A stretch of 46,643 nt of DNA from Clostridiaceae bacterium (GTDB lineage Bacteria; Bacillota; Clostridia; Lachnospirales; Lachnospiraceae), in contig CAJSZV010000033.1 of assembly GCA_910574345.1 (NCBI GenBank), positions 1-46,643 on the forward strand, in the 5' to 3' direction. A model generated the notes under the pieces. It ran no database searches and was not told the DNA's origin. It saw only the letters and a program-made list of their open reading frames with translations. Within the stretch, counting starts at the first letter, position 1. Every line of letters begins with the position of its first letter. This document shows positions 16,577 through 24,064 of this stretch, piece after piece. A program made the translations under genes and the position numbers.

Positions 16577-18454
16577 CTATTCCAGTTCATATTTTTTCAT
16601 CTTCCTCCACAGAGTAGCCTTGCTGATTCCCAGCTCTTTCGCTGTCTTTTCCCTGCTTCCCCCATGTTTTTTCAGGGTCCGGGCTATGAGCGCCGCCTCC
16701 TCGCAGATGTCTTGGTCCTCATTCTTTCCTTCCGGGTTTTCTTCTGTATCTTCTTCATCCTCCCCGTAAAGTTCTCTAAGCAGCCGCTTTACTGTGATCT
16801 CATCAAGAGAACGCCTGGAAGCCGTAAGGATCAGCCTGTCACAGAAACTGTCGATCTGAAACAGGTTCCCCCTCCAGGGATATTCCTTAAGAATCTTCAT
16901 GGCCCCTTCTGTCAGCACATGATATCTTCCGTATCTTTCACAGCATTCCCTTACTGTGCTTTCCAGCTTCCTCTTAAGATCTTCCGGCCGTTCCCTTAAG
17001 GGCGGAATCTTAACTTCAAGTCCCGACAGGAGATAATAGAGATCCCGGCGTATCTTCCCTTCCTTTACCAGACTGACCAGAGATGTTCTCAAAGTCACCA
17101 TGACCCGCACATTGATTTTCCTCACCTGCCCTATGTCCTGACCGTGACAGACATGAAAACGAATCATCTGATAGAGATAATACTGGTTTGCCGCCGTAAG
17201 GCAGTCGGCATCCTGAATCAAAAGGGTTCCGCCCTGGGCCTGCACCGCCGCGCCCCTGTCCCCGAAGAGCACTTCCTGCTGCTCTCTGTTGGAAAGCCCG
17301 TCACAAGGCACATCCACAAAGGGCCCCCGGCTGCAGGCACTGCTTCCGTGAATACTCTGAGCCATCATTTTTTTCTCTGAGCCCGCTTCACCCATAATCA
17401 CTACGGGCTGTCTGGACATGGCATACAGCCGGGCCAACCGCACACACTCTTTCATGGCCGGCGACTCCTGCAGAATATCCTCAAACCTGGTCAGCACAGG
17501 AAGATGTCCGCCCCTTTTTCCCCCGTCCTTTTCCTCTGACTTCTTTATGGTCATCCTGTGGCAGGTGATAATGGCCCCATCCACCCCATCGTCATAGAGA
17601 ATAGGCGCCAGAACGGCAAACACCGATGTATGGTTCAGATCCAGAAACAGGGAGTACTCTTTTCCGCTTCCCAGCACCCGCTCCAGCACATCACTGCCCA
17701 CTTCCGGCGCAATGTCCCCGATCATAAGTCCCTTCAGTTCCTCTTGGGAACGGCCGATCATGTCCTCCAAAAGAGGATTTACTCCCTTTACCACGCCTTC
17801 ACTGTCCAGCTGAATCACGCCGTTAAAGGTATAATCCAGCAATGTCTCCATCCGGGCTGCTGATTTCTTCTCCACGTTCATGGCATATTCCATGCTCTCC
17901 GCCATGGAAAACGCGTTCTTTAAAGAATCCTCTGTCATAGACAGAAACAAAGACGGCACTCCCATAACCGTAGCCGCGTCCACTGCCGTATCTCCGCCCA
18001 CGATCAGATCTGCCCCTTCCTGCACAGCCTGAGACACCAGTTCTTTCAGTTCCCTCTCCATTCCCTGGGTTCCATAATACGTGCGCAGCTGAATGTCGTA
18101 AAGTTCGTCAAAGTAAGACATATCACAGAACATATTCTTAAATCCAACCACCGCAATAACCGGCTGGGGTTTTTTCACGATCTGCTTGGCCCGCATAATC
18201 AAAAGGGCCATTTCCTGAGCCGTCAGCACAATCTCCACTACAGGAATATCCGTATACTGTTTTATCAGGGATGCCTGGAGGCCTCTGGCAATGATAATGG
18301 AAGCTCCGTCTGCAATGGACTGACGGGCTTCAATCACCACTGACTCGGAGCGAACTACTTTCATCTCGCTGATGGGATATTTTCTTTCCTGAAGAATATT
18401 GTGAGCCTGGTAGATCATCTCCTCTCTGGACACCAAAAGTGCGATCTTTCCCAT
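16577..18454 (-). CDS. PrpR-N/PAS/AAA+/Fis regulator with degenerate sigma-54 module
   Basis: The 625-residue protein has four parts: a PrpR-type sensory domain (about 1-175), a PAS domain (about 203-300), a sigma-54-activator-like AAA+ domain (about 325-545), and a Fis-type helix-turn-helix at the C-terminus (T-A-K-E-L-G-I-S-K-A-T-L-W-R). The AAA+ domain is damaged. Walker A reads G-E-A-G-S-E-K-K, with Glu for the last Gly. The G-A-F-T-G-A loop that should follow L-F-G near residue 400 is deleted. Walker B is L-L-I-Q-D-A-D rather than L-F-L-D-E. It is therefore unlikely to activate sigma-54 and may regulate sigma-A promoters directly. It sits beside the opp/amidohydrolase/M42 genes, which have sigma-A promoters, and is the likely regulator. 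GGAGG precedes the ATG. Confidence 0.88.
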   Translation of the reverse strand: MGKIALLVSREEMIYQAHNILQERKYPISEMKVVRSESVVIEARQSIADGASIIIARGLQASLIKQYTDIPVVEIVLTAQEMALLIMRAKQIVKKPQPVIAVVGFKNMFCDMSYFDELYDIQLRTYYGTQGMERELKELVSQAVQEGADLIVGGDTAVDAATVMGVPSLFLSMTEDSLKNAFSMAESMEYAMNVEKKSAARMETLLDYTFNGVIQLDSEGVVKGVNPLLEDMIGRSQEELKGLMIGDIAPEVGSDVLERVLGSGKEYSLFLDLNHTSVFAVLAPILYDDGVDGAIITCHRMTIKKSEEKDGGKRGGHLPVLTRFEDILQESPAMKECVRLARLYAMSRQPVVIMGEAGSEKKMMAQSIHGSSACSRGPFVDVPCDGLSNREQQEVLFGDRGAAVQAQGGTLLIQDADCLTAANQYYLYQMIRFHVCHGQDIGQVRKINVRVMVTLRTSLVSLVKEGKIRRDLYYLLSGLEVKIPPLRERPEDLKRKLESTVRECCERYGRYHVLTEGAMKILKEYPWRGNLFQIDSFCDRLILTASRRSLDEITVKRLLRELYGEDEEDTEENPEGKNEDQDICEEAALIARTLKKHGGSREKTAKELGISKATLWRKMKKYELE

Positions 18455-18493
18455 GAATCCACCTCCCCGAATTTTCCATCCATAATTTTAAAC

Positions 18494-18535
18494 AAGGCTG
18501 CCGCACCTCCATCATCCCTTCGGTGCAGCAGCCTT
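18494..18535 (-). terminator. Terminator after apt
   Basis: The stem AAGGCTGCCGCACC (18494-18507) pairs with GGTGCAGCAGCCTT (18522-18535) with one mismatch. On the minus strand it is followed by GTTTAAAATT. It lies between apt and the PrpR-type regulator gene and ends the pectin-lacI-apt transcript. Confidence 0.75.
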
Positions 18536-18560
18536 AAAATCGTTCCAATGCAACACTGTT

Positions 18561-19085
18561 CTAATTTCCTTCATATGTGATGAGCGAAGCCACCTCATAT
18601 CCTTTCAGTCTTTCCCGTCCCTTAAGTCCGGCCAGCTCCATGACGAAACAGATCTTCACCACTTCGCCGCCCAGCTGTTCAATCATCTTGATAATAGCCT
18701 CAATGGTGCCGCCCGTAGCGATCAAATCGTCCACGATCACCACCTTCTGCCCAGGTTTGACGGAATCCTTGTGCATCTCTACCACAGAGCTGCCGTATTC
18801 CAGGTCATATTCCATAGAGATAGTCTCGCATGGCAGTTTGCCTTTCTTCCGAACCGGAACGAATCCCTTGTGCATGGCATAGGCCACAGGCACTCCGAAA
18901 ATAAAACCTCTGGATTCCGGTCCCACCACCACATCATAATCCACATCTTTCAGAGAATCCAGGATTCCGTCAACAGCCAGATGAAGGCCATCGGGATCCT
19001 GAAGAATGGTGGTCACATCCCGGAAGATGATTCCCGGCTCCGGAAAATCCGGAATACTTCTTACGTAATCTTCTACTTTCTTCAT
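18561..19085 (-). CDS. apt: Adenine phosphoribosyltransferase
   Basis: The 174-residue purine-salvage enzyme makes AMP from adenine and PRPP. It has the PRPP-binding loop V-V-I-V-D-D-L-I-A-T-G-G-T near residue 120 and the N-terminal F-P-E-P-G-I-I-F-R-D-V-T and G-P-E-S-R-G-F signatures. The length matches the family. Its ATG overlaps the stop codon of the LacI-family regulator (T-G-A-T-G), so it is translationally coupled to that gene at the end of a sugar-use operon. This is an unusual place for apt. A separate internal promoter cannot be excluded. Confidence 0.94.
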   Translation of the reverse strand: MKKVEDYVRSIPDFPEPGIIFRDVTTILQDPDGLHLAVDGILDSLKDVDYDVVVGPESRGFIFGVPVAYAMHKGFVPVRKKGKLPCETISMEYDLEYGSSVVEMHKDSVKPGQKVVIVDDLIATGGTIEAIIKMIEQLGGEVVKICFVMELAGLKGRERLKGYEVASLITYEGN

Positions 19086-20092
19086 CAGTTTTCTTTCCCC
19101 CTTAAGTCATTCACGCTTTCCCGGACAATAAGCTTATTATCCAGAAATATCCTGCTGTCATCTATGATACCATCTTCCAGCCGGCGAAGCAATACCCGCG
19201 TTCCTTCTCTTGCCAGATCTCCCATGTTGCGCTCCACGGTAGTCAGGCGCATGGTGCCGTAACCGGACATGTCCCAGTTATCAAATCCGATAAGGGAGAT
19301 ATCCCCCGGCACGGTCAGCCCTGCCTCATAGATGGCCGCTCTGGCCGCAAAAGCCAGCTCGTCGTTAAAACACAAGATCGCCGTAGGCCGCTCCTTAAGT
19401 TCCAGAATCTTCTTGGCTGCCTTATAACCGTTGGCATACCGGTATTCATCCCCCTCCACAGGAATTGCAGCCGGGTCCATGCCATGGCGGACAACGGAAT
19501 TCACCCAGCCCCGATGGCGCAGCCTGGTAGAGTCCACTCCCGGAAGCCCCTCAATGACTGCAACCTTTTTATGGCCCCGGTCCAAAAGATAGTCCATAGC
19601 CTTTTCCATAGCCGTAACCTCATCGGTCACAACATTGGGAACATCATAGTAGACGATACGGCAGATTGCCACCATGGGAATCTGTTTTTCCATAACCTCT
19701 TCAATAAAGGCGCCGTCCTCTGATCTCTGGGAGAGAACGATAATACCATCAAACAGCGTAGGGTTCAGGGTCCCGGCTTCATGCATGTCAATTCCCTTCA
19801 CCGCCACATTATACCTGCTGCCCACAATATCATACACCCCTGTAAGCACATCATGAAGGACAAAAGGCGAACTCATCTTGCTGATTCTGGAAAAAAACAA
19901 ACCTATGGTGTGAGAACAGGAGCGTTTCAGGTTAATGGCAGCCTGATTCGGCACATATCCCATCTCTCTGGCAATGTTTAAAATCCTCTGCCTGCTTTCC
20001 GATCTTCCGGCTCCCACATCATTAAGAGCCCTGGATACTGTAGAATAAGATACCCCTGCCTGTTTTGCAATATCTTTGATCGTAACCGCCAT
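19085..20092 (-). CDS. LacI-family transcriptional regulator
   Basis: The 335-residue protein has an N-terminal LacI helix-turn-helix (T-I-K-D-I-A-K-Q-A-G-V-S-Y-S-T-V-S-R-A-L at residues 4-23), the hinge and a periplasmic-binding-protein-like sensor domain (about 60-330, with I-G-F-D-N-W-D-M in the C-terminal lobe). It lies 45 bases downstream of the GH28 gene on the same strand, inside the pectin operon. It is the obvious repressor for the two TGCAAA-N2-TTTGNN palindromes at 25573 and 25796. The effector is probably an imported oligogalacturonide or its breakdown product (inference). Confidence 0.92.
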   Translation of the reverse strand: MAVTIKDIAKQAGVSYSTVSRALNDVGAGRSESRQRILNIAREMGYVPNQAAINLKRSCSHTIGLFFSRISKMSSPFVLHDVLTGVYDIVGSRYNVAVKGIDMHEAGTLNPTLFDGIIVLSQRSEDGAFIEEVMEKQIPMVAICRIVYYDVPNVVTDEVTAMEKAMDYLLDRGHKKVAVIEGLPGVDSTRLRHRGWVNSVVRHGMDPAAIPVEGDEYRYANGYKAAKKILELKERPTAILCFNDELAFAARAAIYEAGLTVPGDISLIGFDNWDMSGYGTMRLTTVERNMGDLAREGTRVLLRRLEDGIIDDSRIFLDNKLIVRESVNDLRGKEN

Positions 20093-20137
20093 GCCGCACC
20101 TTCTCCTTACTATCGTTGTTACACGTCTCCTACTGTA

Positions 20138-21718
20138 TCATTTTTCTATGAAATGTTCAATATTCTCCGTAATTATTTTTTTGCCTGTCTGTCCTTCCAC
20201 ATTCACATCCTCCAGCACCAGGGTCTCAATATTGCTTGCAAAAATCCCCATTTTGCTTACGGGTTTGATCCCGTCCAGCATAGCCGGTTCCCCGGACAGG
20301 GCATCTTGTGCATAGGTTACGGTTACATGTTCCAGTTCCACACATTCAATCTTCCGCTCCGGAAGGCCATAGAGATAAGCCGCCGCCACATGGCAGTTTT
20401 CCGCCAAAATATTGCGGAACCGCAAAGTCCGAATCCAAGGGGTCCCATCATCTGCAGGAAGAGCCTTTTTCGATGCCACATAGGCGCTGTGTCCGTCGGG
20501 ATCGCAATAGTAAAAACTATTGATGACAAAGGGAGTCATCACATGGTCCATGCGAATATTTTCAAAAAAGATCTCATCAATAACCGCATCTTTTCCCCGC
20601 CCCCTTCTTGTCTTGATCCGGAGCCCTCGGTCCGTATTCAGAAACAGACAGTCCCGCACAGTCAGATTGCGCACTCCCCCTGCCATCTCGCTTCCAATGG
20701 TAATGGAACCGTGGCCATCTCTCATACAGCATTGACGGACCACCAGATCCTGTGAGGGAACCTTATATTTGGAACCCATGTAAATCTTCCCGGATTTTAC
20801 CGCAATGCAGTCGTCCCCCAAGGAAAAATACACGCCGGCAATCTCCACATCGCGGCAGGACTCCGGGTCCAGGCCGTCCGTATTGGGAGAATCCTTGGGA
20901 TTAAGTACTGTCAGATCCAGGAAACGCAGATGATGGGAAAAATAGGGATGAATATTCCAGCTGGGACTGTTCTGAACCCGGATTCCCTGAACCACCACAT
21001 TTCTGCAGCGGTTTAAAAAAATCATCCTCGGACGAAAAGCCCCTTTTCGAACTTTAGGTTCGTGCCACCAGTTGTCTGTGCCGGCATTGCCGTCCACAGT
21101 CCCCGGTCCATATATCTCCACATCCTCCACATTCACTCCTGTAATAACTGCGCTGAAGCAGTCCAGCGGATTCCCCTCCCATGTTCCTAAATTGTATTCT
21201 TCCCTCTCATCGTAGCTTTCAATCATACCCGGGAGAACGGCAAACCGGTTTCTGTCTGTCTCAGCAGATAAAACAGCCCCCTCCCCCACTTCCAGCCTGA
21301 TATGGCTCTTTAAAAACAGACCGGTAACCTTGTAAATTCCCCGGGGAATCAACACCCGGCTCTTTTCAGGACAGCTTGCAATGGCCGCCTGTATAAAATG
21401 AGTATCGTCCTGAATTCCGTCTCCTTTGGCGCCAAAGTCCTTTACATTCAGAGTGACAAATTCATAGGAGGTTCTCACCTCTCTCTTATCCTCATCCTTC
21501 CCTGCCTTTACCCGTATCTCATATGTTGTGTCCGGCTTTAGTCCGTAAATACTGCTTATGACCTTTCTTGTCCTTCCATAGAGACTTCCATTGAGATAAA
21601 TCTCCCGTTCCCGCTCCGCCTCATAGATACTTCCGTCATCAACCTCTATGGTCACACACCTGGCAGTCTGATAGATTACATTTACCTTCATATTTTTATT
21701 CATTCCCTTCTGCTTCAT
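20138..21718 (-). CDS. GH28 polygalacturonase-like glycoside hydrolase
   Basis: The 526-residue pectinase-family enzyme has an N-terminal fibronectin-III-like segment (about 10-85) followed by the right-handed beta-helix. All GH28 active-site groups are present: N-T-D (279-281), D-D (302-303), G-H-G (335-337) and R-I-K (367-369). There is no signal peptide, so it acts in the cytosol on imported oligosaccharides, probably as an exo-acting galacturonidase. It is co-oriented with an ABC sugar importer upstream and the LacI regulator downstream. The start could also be Met6 or Met10; the first ATG has a weak AGGAAAG. Activity on rhamnogalacturonan versus homogalacturonan cannot be decided by eye. 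Confidence 0.92.
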   Translation of the reverse strand: MKQKGMNKNMKVNVIYQTARCVTIEVDDGSIYEAEREREIYLNGSLYGRTRKVISSIYGLKPDTTYEIRVKAGKDEDKREVRTSYEFVTLNVKDFGAKGDGIQDDTHFIQAAIASCPEKSRVLIPRGIYKVTGLFLKSHIRLEVGEGAVLSAETDRNRFAVLPGMIESYDEREEYNLGTWEGNPLDCFSAVITGVNVEDVEIYGPGTVDGNAGTDNWWHEPKVRKGAFRPRMIFLNRCRNVVVQGIRVQNSPSWNIHPYFSHHLRFLDLTVLNPKDSPNTDGLDPESCRDVEIAGVYFSLGDDCIAVKSGKIYMGSKYKVPSQDLVVRQCCMRDGHGSITIGSEMAGGVRNLTVRDCLFLNTDRGLRIKTRRGRGKDAVIDEIFFENIRMDHVMTPFVINSFYYCDPDGHSAYVASKKALPADDGTPWIRTLRFRNILAENCHVAAAYLYGLPERKIECVELEHVTVTYAQDALSGEPAMLDGIKPVSKMGIFASNIETLVLEDVNVEGQTGKKIITENIEHFIEK

Positions 21719-21730
21719 CCAGCTTTCCTA

Positions 21731-21784
21731 CTCAAAAGGGGACCCCCTTTTCGAGAATCCCCTTAATTTGCCCCAATATTGGGG
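21731..21784 (-). other. Two small hairpins between the permease and GH28 genes
   Basis: A stem of AAAAGGGG (21734-21741) with CCCCTTTT (21744-21751 region) and a perfect palindrome CCCCAATATTGGGG (21771-21784) lie in the 71-base gap after the MalG-type permease. Neither has a strong T-run on the minus strand. They probably act as mRNA-processing or partial attenuation stems. Confidence 0.4.
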
Positions 21785-21789
21785 AAGCT

Positions 21790-22641
21790 TTAACCTTTTA
21801 CGCCGCCGGCTGCGATACCGTCAATAAACGAATCCTGAGCGCAGAAGAACACGATCAGCGACGGAATGATGGAGATCAGAGACATGGCAAGGATCCTGTT
21901 CCACTGGAATCCCACATCACCGTCCATGGACATGCGCAGGTAGATAGAGTTGGTATATTTATCCATATCTGAGATATAAATCAACGGTCCCATAAAGTCG
22001 TTGGAAGTCCACATGAACTGGAACAGGGCACAGGACACCAGCGACGGCTTCAGCATGGGAACGATTACATACCACAAGGTCTTAATGGAATTGCATCCGT
22101 CGATTTTTGCTGCCTCTTCCAGTTCTTTTGGAACGCCTCTTAAGAACTGAATCAGCATGAACACAAAGTAAGTATCTGCTGCAAACAGGGACGGAACCAC
22201 TAAGGGGAGGTAGGAGTTGGTCCATCCCCATTTATTGAACATAATGTACTGAGGCGCATTGAGTACTACCTGCGGCAGGAACAGGGTAGCCATCATCAGG
22301 GAGAACATGATCCCCTTGCCCTTAAAATCAAATCTTGCAAAACCATAGGCGGTAATGGTCGCGGAAATAATGGTAAACACTACTTTGGGCAGAACAATCT
22401 TATAGGTGTTCAGCATGGAGGTAAGAAGGTTGATCTTGCCGCCATAACTCTTAAAAGCATTGTCATAACCGTCAAATACGGGATTCTTCGGCCAGAACCA
22501 TGCGCTTGTAAATATCTCGGAATTGGTCTTAAAGGTAGCGCCCACCATCCAGATCAGGGGATATACCATGATAAATCCCACTGCTACCAACAGGACGTAA
22601 CGAATGACTGTACTGATTTTTCTTCTTTGTTCTCTTGTCAT
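21790..22641 (-). CDS. Carbohydrate ABC transporter permease, MalG type
   Basis: The 283-residue inner-membrane permease has six predicted helices. The EAA loop E-A-A-K-I-D-G-C-N-S-I-K-T-L-W contacts the ATPase. The C-terminus D-S-F-I-D-G-I-A-A-G-G-V-K-G is typical of MalG-type permeases. Its ribosome site, GGGAGG, straddles the stop of the partner permease six bases upstream. It forms a heterodimer with the gene at 22648. No ATPase gene is present in the locus, so a shared MsmK-type ATPase elsewhere in the genome is expected. Confidence 0.93.
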   Translation of the reverse strand: MTREQRRKISTVIRYVLLVAVGFIMVYPLIWMVGATFKTNSEIFTSAWFWPKNPVFDGYDNAFKSYGGKINLLTSMLNTYKIVLPKVVFTIISATITAYGFARFDFKGKGIMFSLMMATLFLPQVVLNAPQYIMFNKWGWTNSYLPLVVPSLFAADTYFVFMLIQFLRGVPKELEEAAKIDGCNSIKTLWYVIVPMLKPSLVSCALFQFMWTSNDFMGPLIYISDMDKYTNSIYLRMSMDGDVGFQWNRILAMSLISIIPSLIVFFCAQDSFIDGIAAGGVKG

Positions 22642-22647
22642 ATTCTT

Positions 22648-23550
22648 TTACCTCCCATCCTCATCAGAGTAGTAAACCCACTTCTTCTGGCTTACAAATG
22701 CAACGGCGGTCAATGCGCATACGATAACAAACAGTACCCATGCCTGGGCGCTGGCCATGCCCATCTTATGACGCAGAAATGCGTTGTTGTAGATCAGAAT
22801 GGAAATCAGGGTAGTTGCACCGTTTGGTCCGCCCTTGGTTACAAGGAACGGCCCGTTGAACTCCTGGAACGCCTGGCACAGCTGAGTAATCAGGTTATAG
22901 AAAATAACCGGTGTAATAAGGGGAACCGTAATCTTAAAGAACTGGGTCCATTTCCCTGCGCCGTCAATGGAGGCCGCCTCATAAAGGTCTTCGGACACTC
23001 CCTTTAACGCAGCCAGGAAGATAACCATAGCGGAACCGAACTGCCAAACACGCAGCAGGACGATAACCGTCAGAGCACCGTTGGCACTTGCCATCCAGTT
23101 GATTTTCTCTCCGCCTAAAGCCGTAATCACAGTGTTGATAAGGCCGTCTGTGTTAAACACAGCTCTCCACAGAATTGCAATGGCAATAGAACCGCCAAGA
23201 ATCGACGGAATATAATATGCAGTTCTAAAGAAGTTCACGCCTTTCAGCTTGAAATTGAGGATGTATGCGATAAACAATGCAAACGCCAGTTTCAGCGGCA
23301 CATCAAAAATCGCATATTTGAATGTTACCTGGAATGCCTTCATAATATCTTCGTCTGTAAAAATCGTCTCATAGTTCATCAGCCCGAACTTGCTGATACC
23401 CGAAAACAGATCATAGTTGGTGAAGCTGTAATACAGAGAAGACGCAAAGGGATAAACCTTAAAGCACAGAAATCCGATAAGCCATGGCAATACAAACCAG
23501 AAGCCAACGTTCTCTGCCAACATCTTGCTAAAGCCTTTTTTCTGCTTCAT
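22648..23550 (-). CDS. Carbohydrate ABC transporter permease, MalF type
   Basis: The 300-residue permease has six predicted membrane helices, the N-terminal F-V-L-P-W-L-I-G-F-L and Y-S-F-T-N-Y, and the EAA loop E-A-A-S-I-D-G-A-G-K-W-T-Q-F-F. This is characteristic of the MalF/UgpA-type families. AGGAGG precedes the ATG. With the MalG-type partner and the lipoprotein at 24065 it forms an importer for oligosaccharides, and the GH28 and GH105 genes next to it point to pectin fragments. Confidence 0.93.
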   Translation of the reverse strand: MKQKKGFSKMLAENVGFWFVLPWLIGFLCFKVYPFASSLYYSFTNYDLFSGISKFGLMNYETIFTDEDIMKAFQVTFKYAIFDVPLKLAFALFIAYILNFKLKGVNFFRTAYYIPSILGGSIAIAILWRAVFNTDGLINTVITALGGEKINWMASANGALTVIVLLRVWQFGSAMVIFLAALKGVSEDLYEAASIDGAGKWTQFFKITVPLITPVIFYNLITQLCQAFQEFNGPFLVTKGGPNGATTLISILIYNNAFLRHKMGMASAQAWVLFVIVCALTAVAFVSQKKWVYYSDEDGR

Positions 23551-23627
23551 GCTGCTACCTCCTAATTATTTTCCTGCCCAAAATTCTTTGTGCAGGTAAA
23601 TGGCCGTCTGCTGCCGTCACACAGCCA

Positions 23628-23960
23628 TCATGTTAGTTCCTTGTCAAACTCTTCATATTTTTCCCACAACAGAACTTTAAGTCTCCCCGCCTTTTGGAGT
23701 GCATATGAGAGCTGACCCTTTTGAGAATCGGACAGGAATCCGAAGCCGCCTTCCCGCTCTCTTCTCTTTAATATTTCAGACACCGCCTTCTTAAAAATCA
23801 CCTGCAAGGCTTTATAGTGCTCAAATATTTCCTCTGACATGAGTTCTATGGTATCGATCAGCAGGACCATCTGGTCTGTACTGAGAGTATCTGATTCCTG
23901 AAAATATGCAACAATATCTTTGTACTGTGCTTTATCCTTTACCGCTTCCCTGACATCCAT
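23628..23960 (-). CDS. Small helical protein of unknown function
   Basis: About 110 residues, not recognised. The ATG at 23960 was chosen because GGAAAGG lies six bases upstream; the frame is open six codons further. The sequence is strongly helical and charged (L-I-D-T-I-E-L-M-S-E-E-I-F-E-H) with no signal or membrane segment. It lies between the substrate-binding lipoprotein and the two permeases, in the same direction, so it is part of the importer operon. It could help regulate or assemble the transporter, but nothing in the sequence shows this. Confidence 0.6.
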   Translation of the reverse strand: MDVREAVKDKAQYKDIVAYFQESDTLSTDQMVLLIDTIELMSEEIFEHYKALQVIFKKAVSEILKRREREGGFGFLSDSQKGQLSYALQKAGRLKVLLWEKYEEFDKELT

Positions 23961-23993
23961 AAAATACCTTTCCCTCATACCTGTTCTTTATAT

Positions 23994-24021
23994 AAGCCGC
24001 CGGAGTCAGTTCCGACGGCTT
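23994..24021 (-). other. Stem-loop after the substrate-binding protein gene
   Basis: On the minus strand, AAGCCGTCGGA pairs with TCCGGCGGCTT around a six-base loop. No T-run follows. Hairpins in this position commonly protect the upstream mRNA and raise binding-protein expression over the permeases. Confidence 0.55.
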
Positions 24022-24064
24022 ATATCTGTGAGAGCTGCTGATCTTGTCAGTCACTCTGTAATCA

